Source: Erigeron canadensis (Eukaryota; Streptophyta; Magnoliopsida; Asterales; Asteraceae). Taken from it: DNA of 64,000 nt. Under the pieces are notes generated by a model. The model did no database searches. It saw only the letters and a program-made list of their open reading frames with translations, and was not told the origin of the DNA. Below, piece by piece: positions 39,701-51,117 of this stretch (positions within the stretch are counted from its first letter, which is position 1; each line of letters opens with the position of its first letter). Both the position numbers and the translations under genes were made by a program. Location of the stretch: positions 36,082,055 through 36,146,054 of the forward strand of contig NC_057762.1 in NCBI RefSeq assembly GCF_010389155.1, read 5' to 3'.

Positions 39701-40173
39701 TTACATAGGATTAAGATCCTCTAAAGTTGTAGTAACTTTATAGGTAAAGTTAGTATAAAACCTATGAGCCACGCCACATTCATCAAACACAGTCACTTCA
39801 AACGTATCCCTACCACCTGACCTAAAACACAATTTTGTACTGTCTGGCTGTAAACAACTTTCAACAAAATCTTTCCGTTGTCCCAACCTAAGCTTCACAC
39901 TACCTCTTGCATATATTTTTTGTACATGAACTACGTACTCACGAACATTGTTATACTTCAGTTTTACTAACACACATCCCATTGATAGTTGGTTTTTGAA
40001 ACTTTGAGGCATATCCTAAATATAAAAAACAATATCACTAAATTTGTTCACCATATACTAATCATAATCAAGTTCTTTATGAAACACAAGTGGATTTGTA
40101 CTTACCAATCCCTCTTTCAACAGCTTTGGGTTATTGCTGATATCAACAATCAGTTGGAAAGTTATTTGTGAGG
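39701..40173 (-). pseudogene. B3-domain (REM-like) gene remnant
   Basis: Two pieces on the minus strand. Upstream piece (~40173-40111): TSQITFQLIVDISNNPKLLKEGL, ending at a good donor (TTG/GTAAGTAC). Downstream piece (40014-39701) after an acceptor: DMPQSFKNQLSMGCVLVKLK, then VKLRLGQRKDFV and DTFEVTVFDECG. This follows the B3 pattern (F-I/L-I...L-P-x-x-F ... W/V-x-V-x-L ... F-x-V-x-I/V-F-D-x-x-G), the plant-specific DNA-binding fold of REM transcription factors. The upstream piece is preceded by an in-frame stop and no start codon is visible, so this is a truncated fragment, though the exon joint and ~100-codon frame are intact. The LTR-like element at 40314 lies just upstream and may have cut the gene off. 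Confidence 0.55.
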
Positions 40174-40313
40174 TAGTTTAACATGAAAATACAAGAAGTA
40201 TATCAAGATTTATTATTTTAGGTCATCAATGTCGTTTTCACCAAACAATTTATCATACTTTTAATCTCTCCTCTGTCCTACACTACTGTCATTTTCAGAA
40301 ACAATATTGTAAC

Positions 40314-42798
40314 ACCCCAACAAGGCGGAATCATGGGGTATCACAAGAAAAACATAGCACGACATGGAAATTATGTAGAGTAAGTCTATATGCATAAAAA
40401 GGATCAAGTAATCCATACGAACCATTCAATAATGCAAGTATCCGGATCACACATAAGCATAAACCCTAATTCGGGAAATGAATCACGGATCCAAGAAGTC
40501 CAAGTCCAAGTCTAGCATGATCAAGCAATCAACCATCCAATACGTCTATGAGCTAACATGTTCACCTGAAAAGTGTACTAAAATGCGTCAACATAAAGTT
40601 GGTGAGTTCGTAGGGGCAAGTAATAGGAAACAAGTGTGTCGGGATAACAACCGTTAACGATATACGAGAATTAGAGTACCTAATCACGTTCCAAGGGAAA
40701 CCCTAAAAGGTTTCACGTTATTACAGATCAACACATAACACAAATCAACACATATCGGCACGACTTACATATATTTCAATGGCGTGATCATATCGGCATG
40801 ACTTACATATATTCCAAATGCATGATCAACGGCATGACTTACATATATTTCAAATGCATGATCAACGGCATGACTTACATATATTTCAAATGCATGATCA
40901 ACGGCATGACTTACATATATTTCAAATGCATGATTAACGGCATGTCTTACGTATATTTCAACGGCATGATCATAACAAACATTCATGAATACGTTTACGG
41001 AAAATAAAGCATTTAGGTTCACAAATCATCGTTTAATATCAAATCATTTCAAATGCGCAATATCAACGTTACGTTACAACTAAGCATTCATATACAATAT
41101 ACACGTTAAACAATATCATTAACAACAACGTTATGCCACAAATATGGACTTATTCGTTATGCCATCGACATGGCGGAATCACGTTATGCCACAAATCGTA
41201 GACTTACTCGTTATCACAAATCTATAATACGTTATAGGGGAAAATATTATCATGCAATGTCCTATGTCCCGTTCCATATCAAAACGTTTTCCATCATCCA
41301 ACAACACAATGCACATACACTTCATACGATTTTATTTTCAAGGAACCTTTGATGCTTATATATAGGGTCACCTGCAGCCTTCCCACCACATCTCCAGTTC
41401 ATTGAAAGTAAGATCGTCTTATATGTATGTACAACTAACCAAATCACAACGTGTATACATAAGCGAAAGCATAATTAACCAAGCAGCAAGTCGATGTGTC
41501 AATGGAACAATCAATCAATCGATTAAGCAACAATAACAAGCACGTACACTTTTCGGCCCGAATCTCAATTGAGTAGGGAGGGTTTACGAAACTCACCTTT
41601 GTCGGCATAAACAAGTTAAGAATGATCACAAGCGCACAATATTCGTCACACGATCCCAACCTATAGTTATACATATATGCATATCAATACACGTTCATAA
41701 TTTTATTATTCGGGACTCGTTCAATCATAAGAATCAAAACGATGTTTGTTGGATTGATACGAGATTAAAAGGATGTTAAGAATCGACTTGACAAGGATTA
41801 AACGAGTTAAAGACATACAAGAAGGAAGTAGGCTACAACATGGGTAAGAATGGTTTGACTAAAAAGTCAAACCTGACCAAGAACATCCAAACCCTAATTA
41901 GACACTTGAAACCGGTTTGTAATGCTTCAAAACTGAATTTCATGCTTTATTAGACATGAAATAACATTAACGAACATAACCCACTTCAAAAGTTTAACCC
42001 ATGACTCACAAAATCATCAAAACCCGTTTTTGACCCACTTTGACTTTTGCAAAAACCCTAAATCAACCAAATTGCCTTTTTGAAGGCTTGGAACTCATTT
42101 GGAAGTATATATGAACGAAAATTAGGTACATCTACTGCAAAAATCGATTTAGAACATCCATTTTAAGTTTAGATTCGGATTTGACCTAGTTTACCCACTT
42201 TGAAACCCTAATTTCGACCCATTTCACTTTTGACCTACAATTTCACTCAAGAACACTTGGATTTGACTAGAAACATGATTATAAACATAAAATGGTGGAT
42301 TTGAGATGAGTTTTACTTACCAAAATTATCTTCAAGGAGTCAAACCCGAATTTTAGCTAGATGGAAGAATTTCTTGGACTTTGACCTTCAAATCTTTGAT
42401 ATGTTGTTTAGAAGATCATGAAGATTATTATTCTAGTTTTAATCTTGCTTAAATTTCCATAAATATGATAGAAATCTAGAGAGAGGGAGATATGTGTTTG
42501 TGTGTGTTCATGAGAGAGAAGTAGAGAGAGAAAGGGAAGATAGAATGAGATGGGTGGAAGGGAAATAAGTCTAAGATAAGGGGGTGTGGGGTTCCAGCAC
42601 TTAGACTAATACTCTACGAATTAGTCTCATTCTGTCTATTTAGACTAATACTCTACGAATTAGTCTATTTTCTGATTTCGCCACATTTAGTCTACTAGAA
42701 GCATGAGTTATACATATGAAGGATGAATCCGGAAAGAAAAAGCAAATGTTACCTGCATAATTAACGAAAGTCAACGGGTCCATCACCACGGGTGTTAC
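40314..42798. mobile_element. Solo-LTR-like element (~2.5 kb, TGTAACACCCC...GGGTGTTACA)
   Basis: Inverted termini TGTAACACCC / GGGTGTTACA (12 of 12 if the flanking AT is included) with TG...CA ends; no protein-coding frame. Internal features are a 36-bp minisatellite (40757-40974), a GA-rich stretch (42475-42545) and a duplicated hairpin (42600-42665). Same kind of ends as the insertion at 14300; probable long LTR of a Ty3/gypsy element, reversed relative to that one (shared CGTTGACTTT near the terminus). No clear target duplication. Confidence 0.55.
40757..40974. repeat. 36-bp minisatellite, six copies
   Basis: GGCATGACTTACATATATTT starts at 40795, 40831, 40867, 40903 (and variant forms at 40757 and 40939). 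The spacing is exactly 36 bp except the first (38). The period is a multiple of 3, so frames stay open on both strands, but these are not genes. Confidence 0.92.
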
Positions 42799-44392
42799 AA
42801 TTAATCACATTGTCAAATAGGTCAAAATTCGTGAATATTACAAATATTAAAAACATCCCACGAATATATTATTTTTAACAAAAAACCTAGATGGTCCCCC
42901 AGTCTTTAAAAAGGAAAACAAAATACATCAAAAATAGAAACAAAATCATTTTTTTTTCAAAAAACAGAGATGGTCCCCCACTTCATTTTTGGTGTATAAA
43001 TCTAAAACCTAAACAAATATAGTAGTGTCATGTTATCAAATTCCGAAAACCTAAAAACAAAATTTTTTTTTGAAATCCTATTAAATTCAGCAATCACATG
43101 GGATAAATATATATATATATACATATACATATACTACTAAAAAACAATCATCAATATATATATATACAAGATTCACTTGTAATATGTTGTATCGAAAATC
43201 TCTATTTTAATTATATATTATTATTAAAAGTATAGAAACCCTAACTTCATTTGCTTACTACAACACATATAATAGATGAACTACAATAAATTAAAGATGT
43301 TGGAAATACAAAATAAAACGTAAGTGATAAGAGATTCGTAGAATATCTTACTTGATCAGCCATTGTCGAATTTGTGAGACCACCACCATTTAATCGATTT
43401 AGAGTGAAAGAGTAAAGTGAAGTGTAAGATAAAGTAAAATGAAAGAGTTAAGTATGTGGATAAAGTAAAATGAAAGAGTTAAGTAAAGTGAAAGATAAAG
43501 TAATTTTTGATTTCATTTTTTTTACTTTTTAAAATTATTTATGTTTTTTGTTTAATTATACTTTTGTTGTCACAAAAAATTAACATACAAGTAAATTAGA
43601 AGTATGTTTAGTAAAATGCCTTATATATAAAAGATATTGTTTTGTATTGGCTTGTCTATTAATTAAAGATGGTAAAAACAAAAAAAACTTAAAGGAATTT
43701 TAAAGTTTAATAAAGTCACTAGACTCTTTTTTTCGGTTACAACAGATACAATAACTTTCTCTAACTTGCAAAAGAGAACATACAAAGGATTCAAATGTAA
43801 ATTTCATTAAAATTCATATATAATAGGTATTACTTTGTATGATTATTTATTAATTAAAGATTGTAAAAACAAAATTTTTTAGGGGAATTTTAAACTTTCA
43901 TACATAAAAATGATATCATAAACAAAAAAGGAGCAGCCAACAAGTTGTGTTTCACGTTGATGATGTAATATATAAATTATTAATAAAAGGATTTAAAAAG
44001 GGTTCTAAAATTGACAGTGTTTATAGAAAGAGGAAAAAGAGTTTGGGCGAGATAAAGTTTAGGCGGGATATACAAAAAAAAGTTGTGCCTGACAAATGAA
44101 AGAGAAAACTTCTCCATTTAACAGAAAAGAGAGTTTTCATACAACTCCATATCAATATTCAAAATTAGATTTGAATCAAATATTTCTCTCTTCTTTCTCT
44201 TGATATATTCAGATTTATTATTGTGGACTTGTAATAGTAAGCAGATTAAAAATAGCCGATGATGATGCAAGGTAATAATCTAATGGTTTTTTTTCTTATT
44301 TTGTTTTGTTTTACTACTATATTTGTTGAAAGTTATTTACCTGTCGAAAATTATTCTTCAAAAAAATAACCCACAACTTTTTTAAAAAACAG

Positions 44393-44421
44393 CCCGTGTT
44401 TAACACGGGTTTTACATCTAG
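44393..44421 (+). mobile_element. Helitron 3' terminus with perfect hairpin
   Basis: CCCGTGTT T AACACGGG is a perfect 8-bp stem with a 1-base loop (44393-44409), followed after 8 bases by CTAG (44418-44421) and a host T. This is the textbook Helitron 3' end. The matching 5' TC end was not located. Confidence 0.8.
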
Positions 44422-44635
44422 TATATAATATAATAAAAGAGTTGATGATGCGGCGAAGAAGTCCTAAGAGGAGTCTTGGAGGATCTCTTCGTTATAAGGA
44501 GAAACCTAAAAGATATATTATAAGTAAAATATTTATTATATAAAAATATTATTATTGAGATATATTATTATATATTCTATATAAATTAACTAAATACAAT
44601 TATCTTTTAGGAAAAACCCAAACGATATAGACTTA

Positions 44636-45039
44636 GGGCGGTTCTTATAAGGGAGTCCTCCCTCCGTCCTTGATTTGGAAGACGCAAGACGCCATTGACA
44701 GCGATCGTCCAAATGTGTGCGTCCCTCGAACCAGTCCTCACGAGGACTCTTGAAGACGCGTGTGTGGGCCAGGAGGAGCGGAGGAGGGAATAAAAAAAAA
44801 ACTTTTTTTTCTTTGTGGGATAAATATCTATATATATACATATATATATACATATCTGGGTGTGTGTGTCTCTTTCTGTATGTATAGTGTGTCGTGTGTG
44901 TGTGTTTTTAAAATTTGCAGGTGTGTGTATGTGTGTGGGCGAAGAAGTTTTGAAGAAACTTGTCTTATAGGCAGGGAGAGTCCTGAGAGGAGTCCTGCTG
45001 ACGTGTCAGTCAGGACTCTAATCCTTATAAGGAGAGGCC
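44636..45039. mobile_element. PIF/Harbinger MITE, 404 bp, TTA duplication
   Basis: Starts GGGCGGTTCTTATAAGG and ends CCTTATAAGGAGAGGCC, imperfect inverted termini, with TTA on both flanks (44633-44635, 45040-45042). The interior is GC-richer than its surroundings and contains GT and AT microsatellites (44828-44915) and repeated AGGAGTCCT motifs. A related partial copy lies at about 44437-44515. Confidence 0.7.
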
Positions 45040-45059
45040 TTACCAAAAACACAATCTCC

Positions 45060-45067
45060 TATAAATA
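45060..45067 (+). promoter_or_regulatory. TATA box of the ARIADNE gene
   Basis: TATAAATA, 109 bases before the ATG and only 18 bases after the right end of the MITE target duplication, so all more distal promoter sequence is MITE-derived. Confidence 0.65.
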
Positions 45068-45175
45068 CTACGAGTATATAAATTCTCACGTCTCGATCAA
45101 CCCTAATAATATAAATAAATAGACTATATATATTGTAGCCGCACTTTAATCTCAATTTATCAACTCGATCAGTTC

Positions 45176-46765
45176 ATGGATCCATTTGAAGATGATCGTG
45201 AAGATATGTACGATGATGACATTGATAGTGATCATGGCGATGGATATGAAGAAGAAGAAGAAGAAGAAGAAGAAGAAGAAGATGATAGCGAGGAACCAAT
45301 TGCTGACAAACAAAATCATCTGATTCTGAAAAAAGATGATCTGGCTCAACGTTTAGAACACGATATTAACGAGGTCATGTCTGTTTTATCTATTACTAAA
45401 TATGATGCATGCGTACTTTTAATTCGTTATAATTGGAGTGTCGGTGACGTTCAAGAAGCTTGGTTTGATAATGAAGTTAAAGTTAGGGAGAGTGTCGGTT
45501 TGTTAGACGTTGATCCGGATGTTAAGTTCCCGAAAACGTCTAATGAACTGGTTCTTTGTGGTATTTGTTTCGAGTCTGTTAGGGTTATAGATACTGCAAA
45601 TTGTGGATGTGGTCATTCTTTTTGCAATGAGTGTTGGAAAAGTTATGTTTCTACTTCTATTGATGGTGGGATGGGTTGTCTGACTCTCAAGTGTCCCCAA
45701 CCCAAGTGTGGTGCTGCTGTGGGCCCCGATATGGTTAACGTGCTTGTTGATGATGAGGAAAAGAAAAGATACGACCGGTTCGTTGTTATGTCATACGTTG
45801 AGCGTAATAAAAAGGTCAAGTGGTGTCCGGGTCCTGGGTGCGAGTACGCGGTTGAGTTTGCTGAGGATGACCATGATATGGAGACCGGTGATGATGATTT
45901 TGATGTATATTGTGGTTGTAAGTATGGTTTTTGTTGGAAGTGTTCGGAAGACGCGCATCGTCCTCTTGATTGCGAAACCGTGGCTAAATGGGTGATCAAA
46001 AATTCGGCCGAGGCTGAGAATACTAAGTGGATACTTGCATATACTAAGCCTTGTCCGAATTGTAAAAAGTCAATTGAGAAGAACGAAGGGTGTATGCACA
46101 TGACTTGCAAGTGTGGTCATCACTTTTGTTGGTTATGTCTTGGGTCTTTTGGTGGGTACGATCATGCTTGCAATCATTATGAAGAACACGCGAAAACTAA
46201 AGAGGACATAACACGAGAGAGGGCTAAGAATTCGATAGAGAAATACATACATTACTACGAACGATGGGCTGCTAATGAGAATTCAAGGAAAAAGGCGCTT
46301 TCTGATTTGGAGGAGATTAAAACTGATCTTCTCGAGAAGATTGGTTCTATTTACGATCAAAACGTGACACAGTTGCAGTTCATTGAAGAGGCTTGGTTGC
46401 AGATAGTCAAGTGCAGAAGAATACTGAAATGGACATATGCATATGGTTACTATATCCCCGAAAACGAAGAGGGGAAAAAGAATATGTTTGAGTATTTGCA
46501 GGGCGAAGCGGAGGGTGTTTTAGAAAGGCTTCATCATTGCGTGGAGAAGGAGCTAAAATCTGACATTGGACTTGCAAACTTTGGAGACGCAATAGAAGCG
46601 TTCGATGAGTTCCGGCAAAAGTTGGCCAGTTTGACAAAAGTGACTAAATCCTATTTTGAAAACTTGGTGACTGCATTAAAGAAAGGTCTTCCAGAGGTTT
46701 GGATGGATGAGAAGGCGTGGAATGCAGACTATGTCTTAGGGGAAACTGATTTGTTTAATCTTTAA
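45176..46765 (+). CDS. ARIADNE-type RBR E3 ubiquitin ligase, intronless
   Basis: One uninterrupted 529-codon frame. RBR ligases take ubiquitin from an E2 onto a RING2 cysteine before passing it to the substrate. Residues 1-45 are acidic with an 11-Glu run (25-35; GAA repeat). Then come a UBA-like segment (61-96, INEVMSVLSITKYDACVLLI), RING1 from Cys128 (CGIC ... CGHSFCNECW), and an IBR (about Cys207-Cys266, KWCPGPGCEYAV ... CKYGFCWKC). RING2 runs from Cys293 ([19 protein letters not shown]), where Cys306 is the expected catalytic cysteine. The rest is the Ariadne domain, including HYYERW and LQIVKCRRILKWTYAYGYY. All zinc ligands appear intact. It resembles the Arabidopsis ARI5/7/8 group, whose genes, as I recall, have many introns; an intronless copy suggests a retrogene. 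A damaged second copy follows at 48801. Confidence 0.94.
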   Translation: MDPFEDDREDMYDDDIDSDHGDGYEEEEEEEEEEEDDSEEPIADKQNHLILKKDDLAQRLEHDINEVMSVLSITKYDACVLLIRYNWSVGDVQEAWFDNEVKVRESVGLLDVDPDVKFPKTSNELVLCGICFESVRVIDTANCGCGHSFCNECWKSYVSTSIDGGMGCLTLKCPQPKCGAAVGPDMVNVLVDDEEKKRYDRFVVMSYVERNKKVKWCPGPGCEYAVEFAEDDHDMETGDDDFDVYCGCKYGFCWKCSEDAHRPLDCETVAKWVIKNSAEAENTKWILAYTKPCPNCKKSIEKNEGCMHMTCKCGHHFCWLCLGSFGGYDHACNHYEEHAKTKEDITRERAKNSIEKYIHYYERWAANENSRKKALSDLEEIKTDLLEKIGSIYDQNVTQLQFIEEAWLQIVKCRRILKWTYAYGYYIPENEEGKKNMFEYLQGEAEGVLERLHHCVEKELKSDIGLANFGDAIEAFDEFRQKLASLTKVTKSYFENLVTALKKGLPEVWMDEKAWNADYVLGETDLFNL

Positions 46766-48800
46766 TTAGTTGTCACGTTTATTTATTATAATTCTATACT
46801 ACTTTATAATGATTATGGCCTATACTTGAAAAGAAGAGATGCGCAAAAACAAGATTACCCTTAATTTGACTTTTTTTTATCCAACACACTATTGACTTTT
46901 TTTTTTTTAATCCAAGACACTTCGTGACCCACAATTTCTTTACATGCCATTATTGGTTCCTTTCATTCTTCCCCACCCCGTCTCTTTTTCTATCAGATGT
47001 TTCTTTTGTTTATGTACAGATCTTTACTATATATAGCCTTCATTCTCCTTTCCAAAACGAATTTTACTTTAATCTATGGCGAATAAGGATAGACAGGCCC
47101 AATATATGTGTTACTTTGGTGTAGTATTATTTTGTGGTATCACTTGTATCCGTCGCAATGCGCGAGTATTATGTTAATAAAGTATTATGTTAATACTTTG
47201 GTAAATTTATTAAGATAACGAATATAACTAAACTATATTATGTAGTACTTAAAAATGTCGTGACTCTTACGAGTCGAGTCATGTTCCGAGTCACGAGTCA
47301 AAAAAATCATGTTTTCGGATCTTGTGAAAACTTACGAGTCAACAACCATGGTACTAACACCTAATACCGTATCTACATGTTTAAGTTGTAACCAGTTTTA
47401 CCTGTATCTAAAGTGAGAAATTTTATTTAAGATAGAAAAAAACTTTTGATCTTACAAGACATGAGGTCAAAACTCTTGACCTTGACCTTATCTTCAAATG
47501 ATAAAAATATTAATCACTTGACCTAACTTTGTTGATTAGCATTATAGATGATATATAAATTATAAATGGGTGTCGCACTTTGCAGCGGTAAAAATAAACA
47601 ACGGTCGAGGTGTTGTAACAATGTTAATTTCAAATTAAAATACTTGATCAGAACTTTATTTGTATGATATTTTTGAAAATAACAAAAAATAAATTTTTTT
47701 TGACATAAACCATGAAGATCATCTGTTTATTTGATATCATATAGCTCACGTAAACCGTTAAAAACCTCCATGAAGTGGCATCATCTATGTTAATGTTTAT
47801 AAATTTAATGTATTAAAAATTTATAGTTTTTTTTTTTTTATCACGTTTGAACATATTAGAAATCTAATTGTGCAATATACATAGCCAATTTTAAGGATAT
47901 TAAAACAAGTATAATATTAATAATGATAACAAAATACAAAATAACATTGACTTTTTTTAAAAGTTCGTTTTTTTCAGAGCTTATTCACCCCATACGTGGT
48001 ATCTATACCCACCGGAGCCAACGTGATAGTTCACAAGAAAACATCCGGATAGATTGTCAAACGGCACGACATCTACGTCATTGAATGTCATTTGAGATAA
48101 AATTTGCACCTCTTGAATTTGAACCTTGGTTAACTGACAAGTATTCATTAGAAGTCTAGGATGCCACTAGGATATCAACCCATTAATTGGTAAACTTGTA
48201 CAAATTATTAAAAGTCCACCCCTTAATTTTATGATAAGTGTACAACTAATTAATGCACGTTAATGAAAACATTTAGGGTTTCGTTTAGCAAAACCCATAA
48301 GTTAAAATTTTTTTATTAAGAAAAATGCTAAATAGTTTAACACCCTACGAGCATAGTGCCCATGCATTGCGGCGGGTAGAAGGTGATGACAATATAAAAA
48401 GGAGGTGGTGAAGATTGAGGGAGACAGTGGAGAAGGTGAGCGGCGGCAGAGGGTGATAAAAGGTCGATAAGAGTGTGCAATAATGATTAGAGGGAATGAG
48501 AAAAAGAGGGTATATATGGGTTTTATGTTTAACTAGGGATATTTTGGGAAGAAAAAAAGTGCTGAATTTAAGAAAATCTAATACTTTTTATAAGGGAGTA
48601 TAGATAGATAAAGATCTTAGAGATATATTCGTAGAGATTGAGATATATTTGATCTCTAGATTAACTATAGATACAATTTTCATAATATATAAATTTTCAC
48701 CTCAACCCTAACATATATATATAACGACATCATTACTCGTTTTCCTCAGCCGCACTTAACACATTCCCCAATTCATCACTTCTTCTCTGTATATCTAATA
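46766..48800. other. Spacer between the two ARIADNE copies
   Basis: AT-rich DNA with no gene. It contains a Helitron-like fragment near 47140-47190 (CGTCGCAATGCGCGAG), a dispersed-repeat-like stretch at 47990-48190 and a Helitron-like element at 48347-48608. The last ~100 bases resemble the 5' leader of the first ARIADNE copy (CTCAACCCTAA ... GCCGCACTTAA). Confidence 0.55.
48347..48608 (-). mobile_element. Helitron-like non-autonomous element
   Basis: On the minus strand it runs from TCTATCTATACTCCCTTATA to a GC-rich end (CGCCGCAATGCATGGGCACT, then ATGCTCGTAG). It is the shortest complete-looking member of the family seen at 10148-10885 and 13786-16893. Confidence 0.5.
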
Positions 48801-49955
48801 ATGGATTCCGATTATGAAGAAGATATATATATAATGGATGATGACATGATGGATGATTATGATCACAATGATGATCATGACAACAATGATTCCGGCGATG
48901 ATCATCATGATAGCGAGCCGCAATTAGCCGATGATGCTAGCAAAAAAACTTCATCATCTCTTACTCTGAAAAAAGAAGAACTGTCTGAACGTCTAAACAA
49001 CGATATTAACGAGGTTATGTCTGTTTTATCTATTAATAAACATGATGCATGCGTGCTTTTAATTCGTTATAATTGGAGTGTCGGTGACGTTCAAGAAGCT
49101 TGGTTTGATAACGAATTTAAAGTTAGGGAGTATGTAGGTTTGTTAGAATACTAACTGGATTGCGACACCGTGGCTAAATGGATGATTAAAAATTCGGCTG
49201 AGGCTGAGAATACTAACTGGATACTTGCATATACTAAGCCTTGTCCAAAGTGTAAAAGGTCGATTGAGAAGAACGAAGGGTGTATTCATATGACTTGTAG
49301 GGCCCCTTGTCGTCATGAATTTTGTTGAATATGTCTTCAGCCTTATCGGGGCCATCGTGGTTGCAATCGTTATAAAAAACGCTTTAAAGATGAGGAAGAA
49401 ACACGAGAGAGAGCTAAGAAATCGATTGTGAAATACACACATTACTATGAAAGATGGGCTGCTAATGAGAAATCAAAGAAAAAGGCGCTTTCTGATTTGG
49501 AGGATATTAAAAGTAATCGTCTTGAGCAGATTGGTTCTATTTACCATCAATCCGTGACACAATTGCAGTTCATTGAAGATGCTTGGTTGCAGATAGTTAA
49601 GTGCAGAAGAATACTGAAGTGGACATATGCATATGGTTACTATATACCTGAAAACGAAGAGGGGAAAAAGAATATGTTCGAGTATTTGCAGGGCGAAGCA
49701 GAGAGTGTGTTAGAAAGGCTTCATCATTGTGCAGGGAAGGAGCTAAAATCTGACATTGGACTTGCAAACTTTGGAGACGCAATAGAAGCGTTCAGTGAGT
49801 TCCGGCAAAAGTTAGCCACTTTGACAAAAGTGACTAAATCCTATTTTGAGAACTTGGTGACAGCACTAAAGAAAGGTCTTCCGGAAGTTTGGATGGATGA
49901 GAAGTCATGGAATGCAGACTATATCTTGGGGGAAACTGATTTGTTTAATGTTTAG
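48801..49955 (+). pseudogene. ARIADNE pseudogene (tandem copy, RING1-IBR deleted)
   Basis: Second copy of the gene at 45176, also intronless and readable in a single frame throughout. The acidic leader (Asp/His-rich here) and UBA-like segment are kept. About 450 bp, from after GLL to LDC, is missing, which removes RING1 and the IBR. The frame is retained, but a TAA sits at the junction (49152-49154). RING2 is present but altered ([20 protein letters not shown]), and the Trp codon after HEFC is now TGA (49326-49328). The last 175 codons (from the Met at 49428) are open and nearly identical to copy 1. Without RING1/IBR it cannot be an RBR ligase; a separate Ariadne-domain product from 49428 is conceivable but unsupported. 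Confidence 0.9.
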
Positions 49956-50636
49956 CTCAGTTGTCAAAAAAAATTTTCACAACATTCAGTCGGTATGTGA
50001 CATTAGGAAAACATTTTCTTAATCGTTATTTGGCTCAGTTTTAATAAAATCGTTTTCATTAGCTTATGAAGATTGCTATGTGTATGAAGATTGCTTTTCT
50101 GATTGATATTTAAGAATACACTTCTTTCAATAAACAACTAGCTAATGACCCTGCTGATTACCAGGGTATGATTAGAATATTAAAAACTAAAACCTTCTAT
50201 AATTGATTATACGTGTAAGCATTGCTAATTATTTATAGGTAAATTAGGTTTCTTATCCGCACGTTGTGCGGTTATTGAATTAATTTTTTAAAGTTTGTAA
50301 CATTGATACTGATAACCAAAAAGTTAGTTTAGTTAGCATAATTTTATTGTGTAGTTTATTCCACAATTGAAATATATATAACGATGTCTATTATAATTAT
50401 GTTGCTCTAAATATATAAGTGATTATACAATATGTAAAACCAGATTACATGCCTATGGCTAATCAATTAAGAAAAGCAAGAGAAAAAAATTGTAACGCAT
50501 GATGAACAATTACCTTTCATATTGTAAGGGAACAAAAGGAATATCGATAAAATTGAGAGAAAAACTACTTTAAATATTTTTGTACGATGTATACGTATGA
50601 AAATAAACTATAGTAATAATAATAGCAATAATAATA

Positions 50637-50814
50637 GGGGGTTGGTGACCCATTAGTGAGGTCTTTGATCTTAGGGGGATCCACCTGAGTTCGAATCTCA
50701 CTTCTCACATTTGTGGGGTGGATTAATAGGGATTTTTTGAGAGTCCTGAGTTTCATCCCAGGCATACGTGTAATTTAGAAGTAGGAGTAGATTAGAATGT
50801 CGTTCAAAAAAAAA
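50637..50814 (+). mobile_element. SINE
   Basis: Contains a tRNA-like B box (GAGTTCGAATCTC, 50690-50702) about 50 bp after a degenerate A box (TGACCCATTAGTGAGG), and ends in an A tract. Flanked by AATAGCAATAATAAT (50621-50635) and AATAACAATAATAAT (50815-50829), a 15-bp target duplication with one mismatch. Confidence 0.75.
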
Positions 50815-51117
50815 ATAACAATAATAATTACTATCAAACACATCATCTCGTAATCGTTTTATATCTCTACAAATAGATAAATATGTATATGTATAAAAAA
50901 ATGCAACATCAAAATTTTTAGAAAACATAATTAAGAAAGATATTAAAAAGTAATTTATCTGTGAAGTTAGATATGTAAGCACAGGAAACGAAATTGCGGT
51001 AGATGTTTTTATTTTTATAGTTTTGTAATATTATTTAAGCAACAATTCATTTGTAATTATGGATATAAAATAAATATTCATCTTTATGATTTTTTACAGT
51101 TAGTACGTAATTTAATA

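Larger units (their letters stand above)
42799..45175. other. Intergenic: AT-rich, Helitron terminus, MITE, ARI promoter
   Basis: Contains AT-rich DNA, a Helitron 3' end at 44393-44421, a partial MITE copy near 44437-44515 and a Harbinger MITE (44636-45039). The last ~130 bases hold the ARIADNE core promoter. On the minus strand at 43364 an ATGGCTGATCAA followed by GTAAG resembles the first exon of a Helitron RPA gene, too short to call. Confidence 0.55.

Noticed and set aside
40758..40974. CRISPR-like array (regular 36-bp repeats)
   Set aside because: No distinct spacers; direct tandem units in a plant LTR-like element.
40765..41022. Open frames on both strands with repeated YFKCMINGMTYI-type units
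   Set aside because: Produced by the 36-bp minisatellite, whose period is a multiple of three.
44760..45122. 120-codon plus-strand Cys/Tyr-rich frame
   Set aside because: Translation of GT/AT microsatellites inside the MITE.
50690..50702. tRNA gene suggested by GTTCGAATC
   Set aside because: No cloverleaf or acceptor stem; A tail and target duplication show a SINE.
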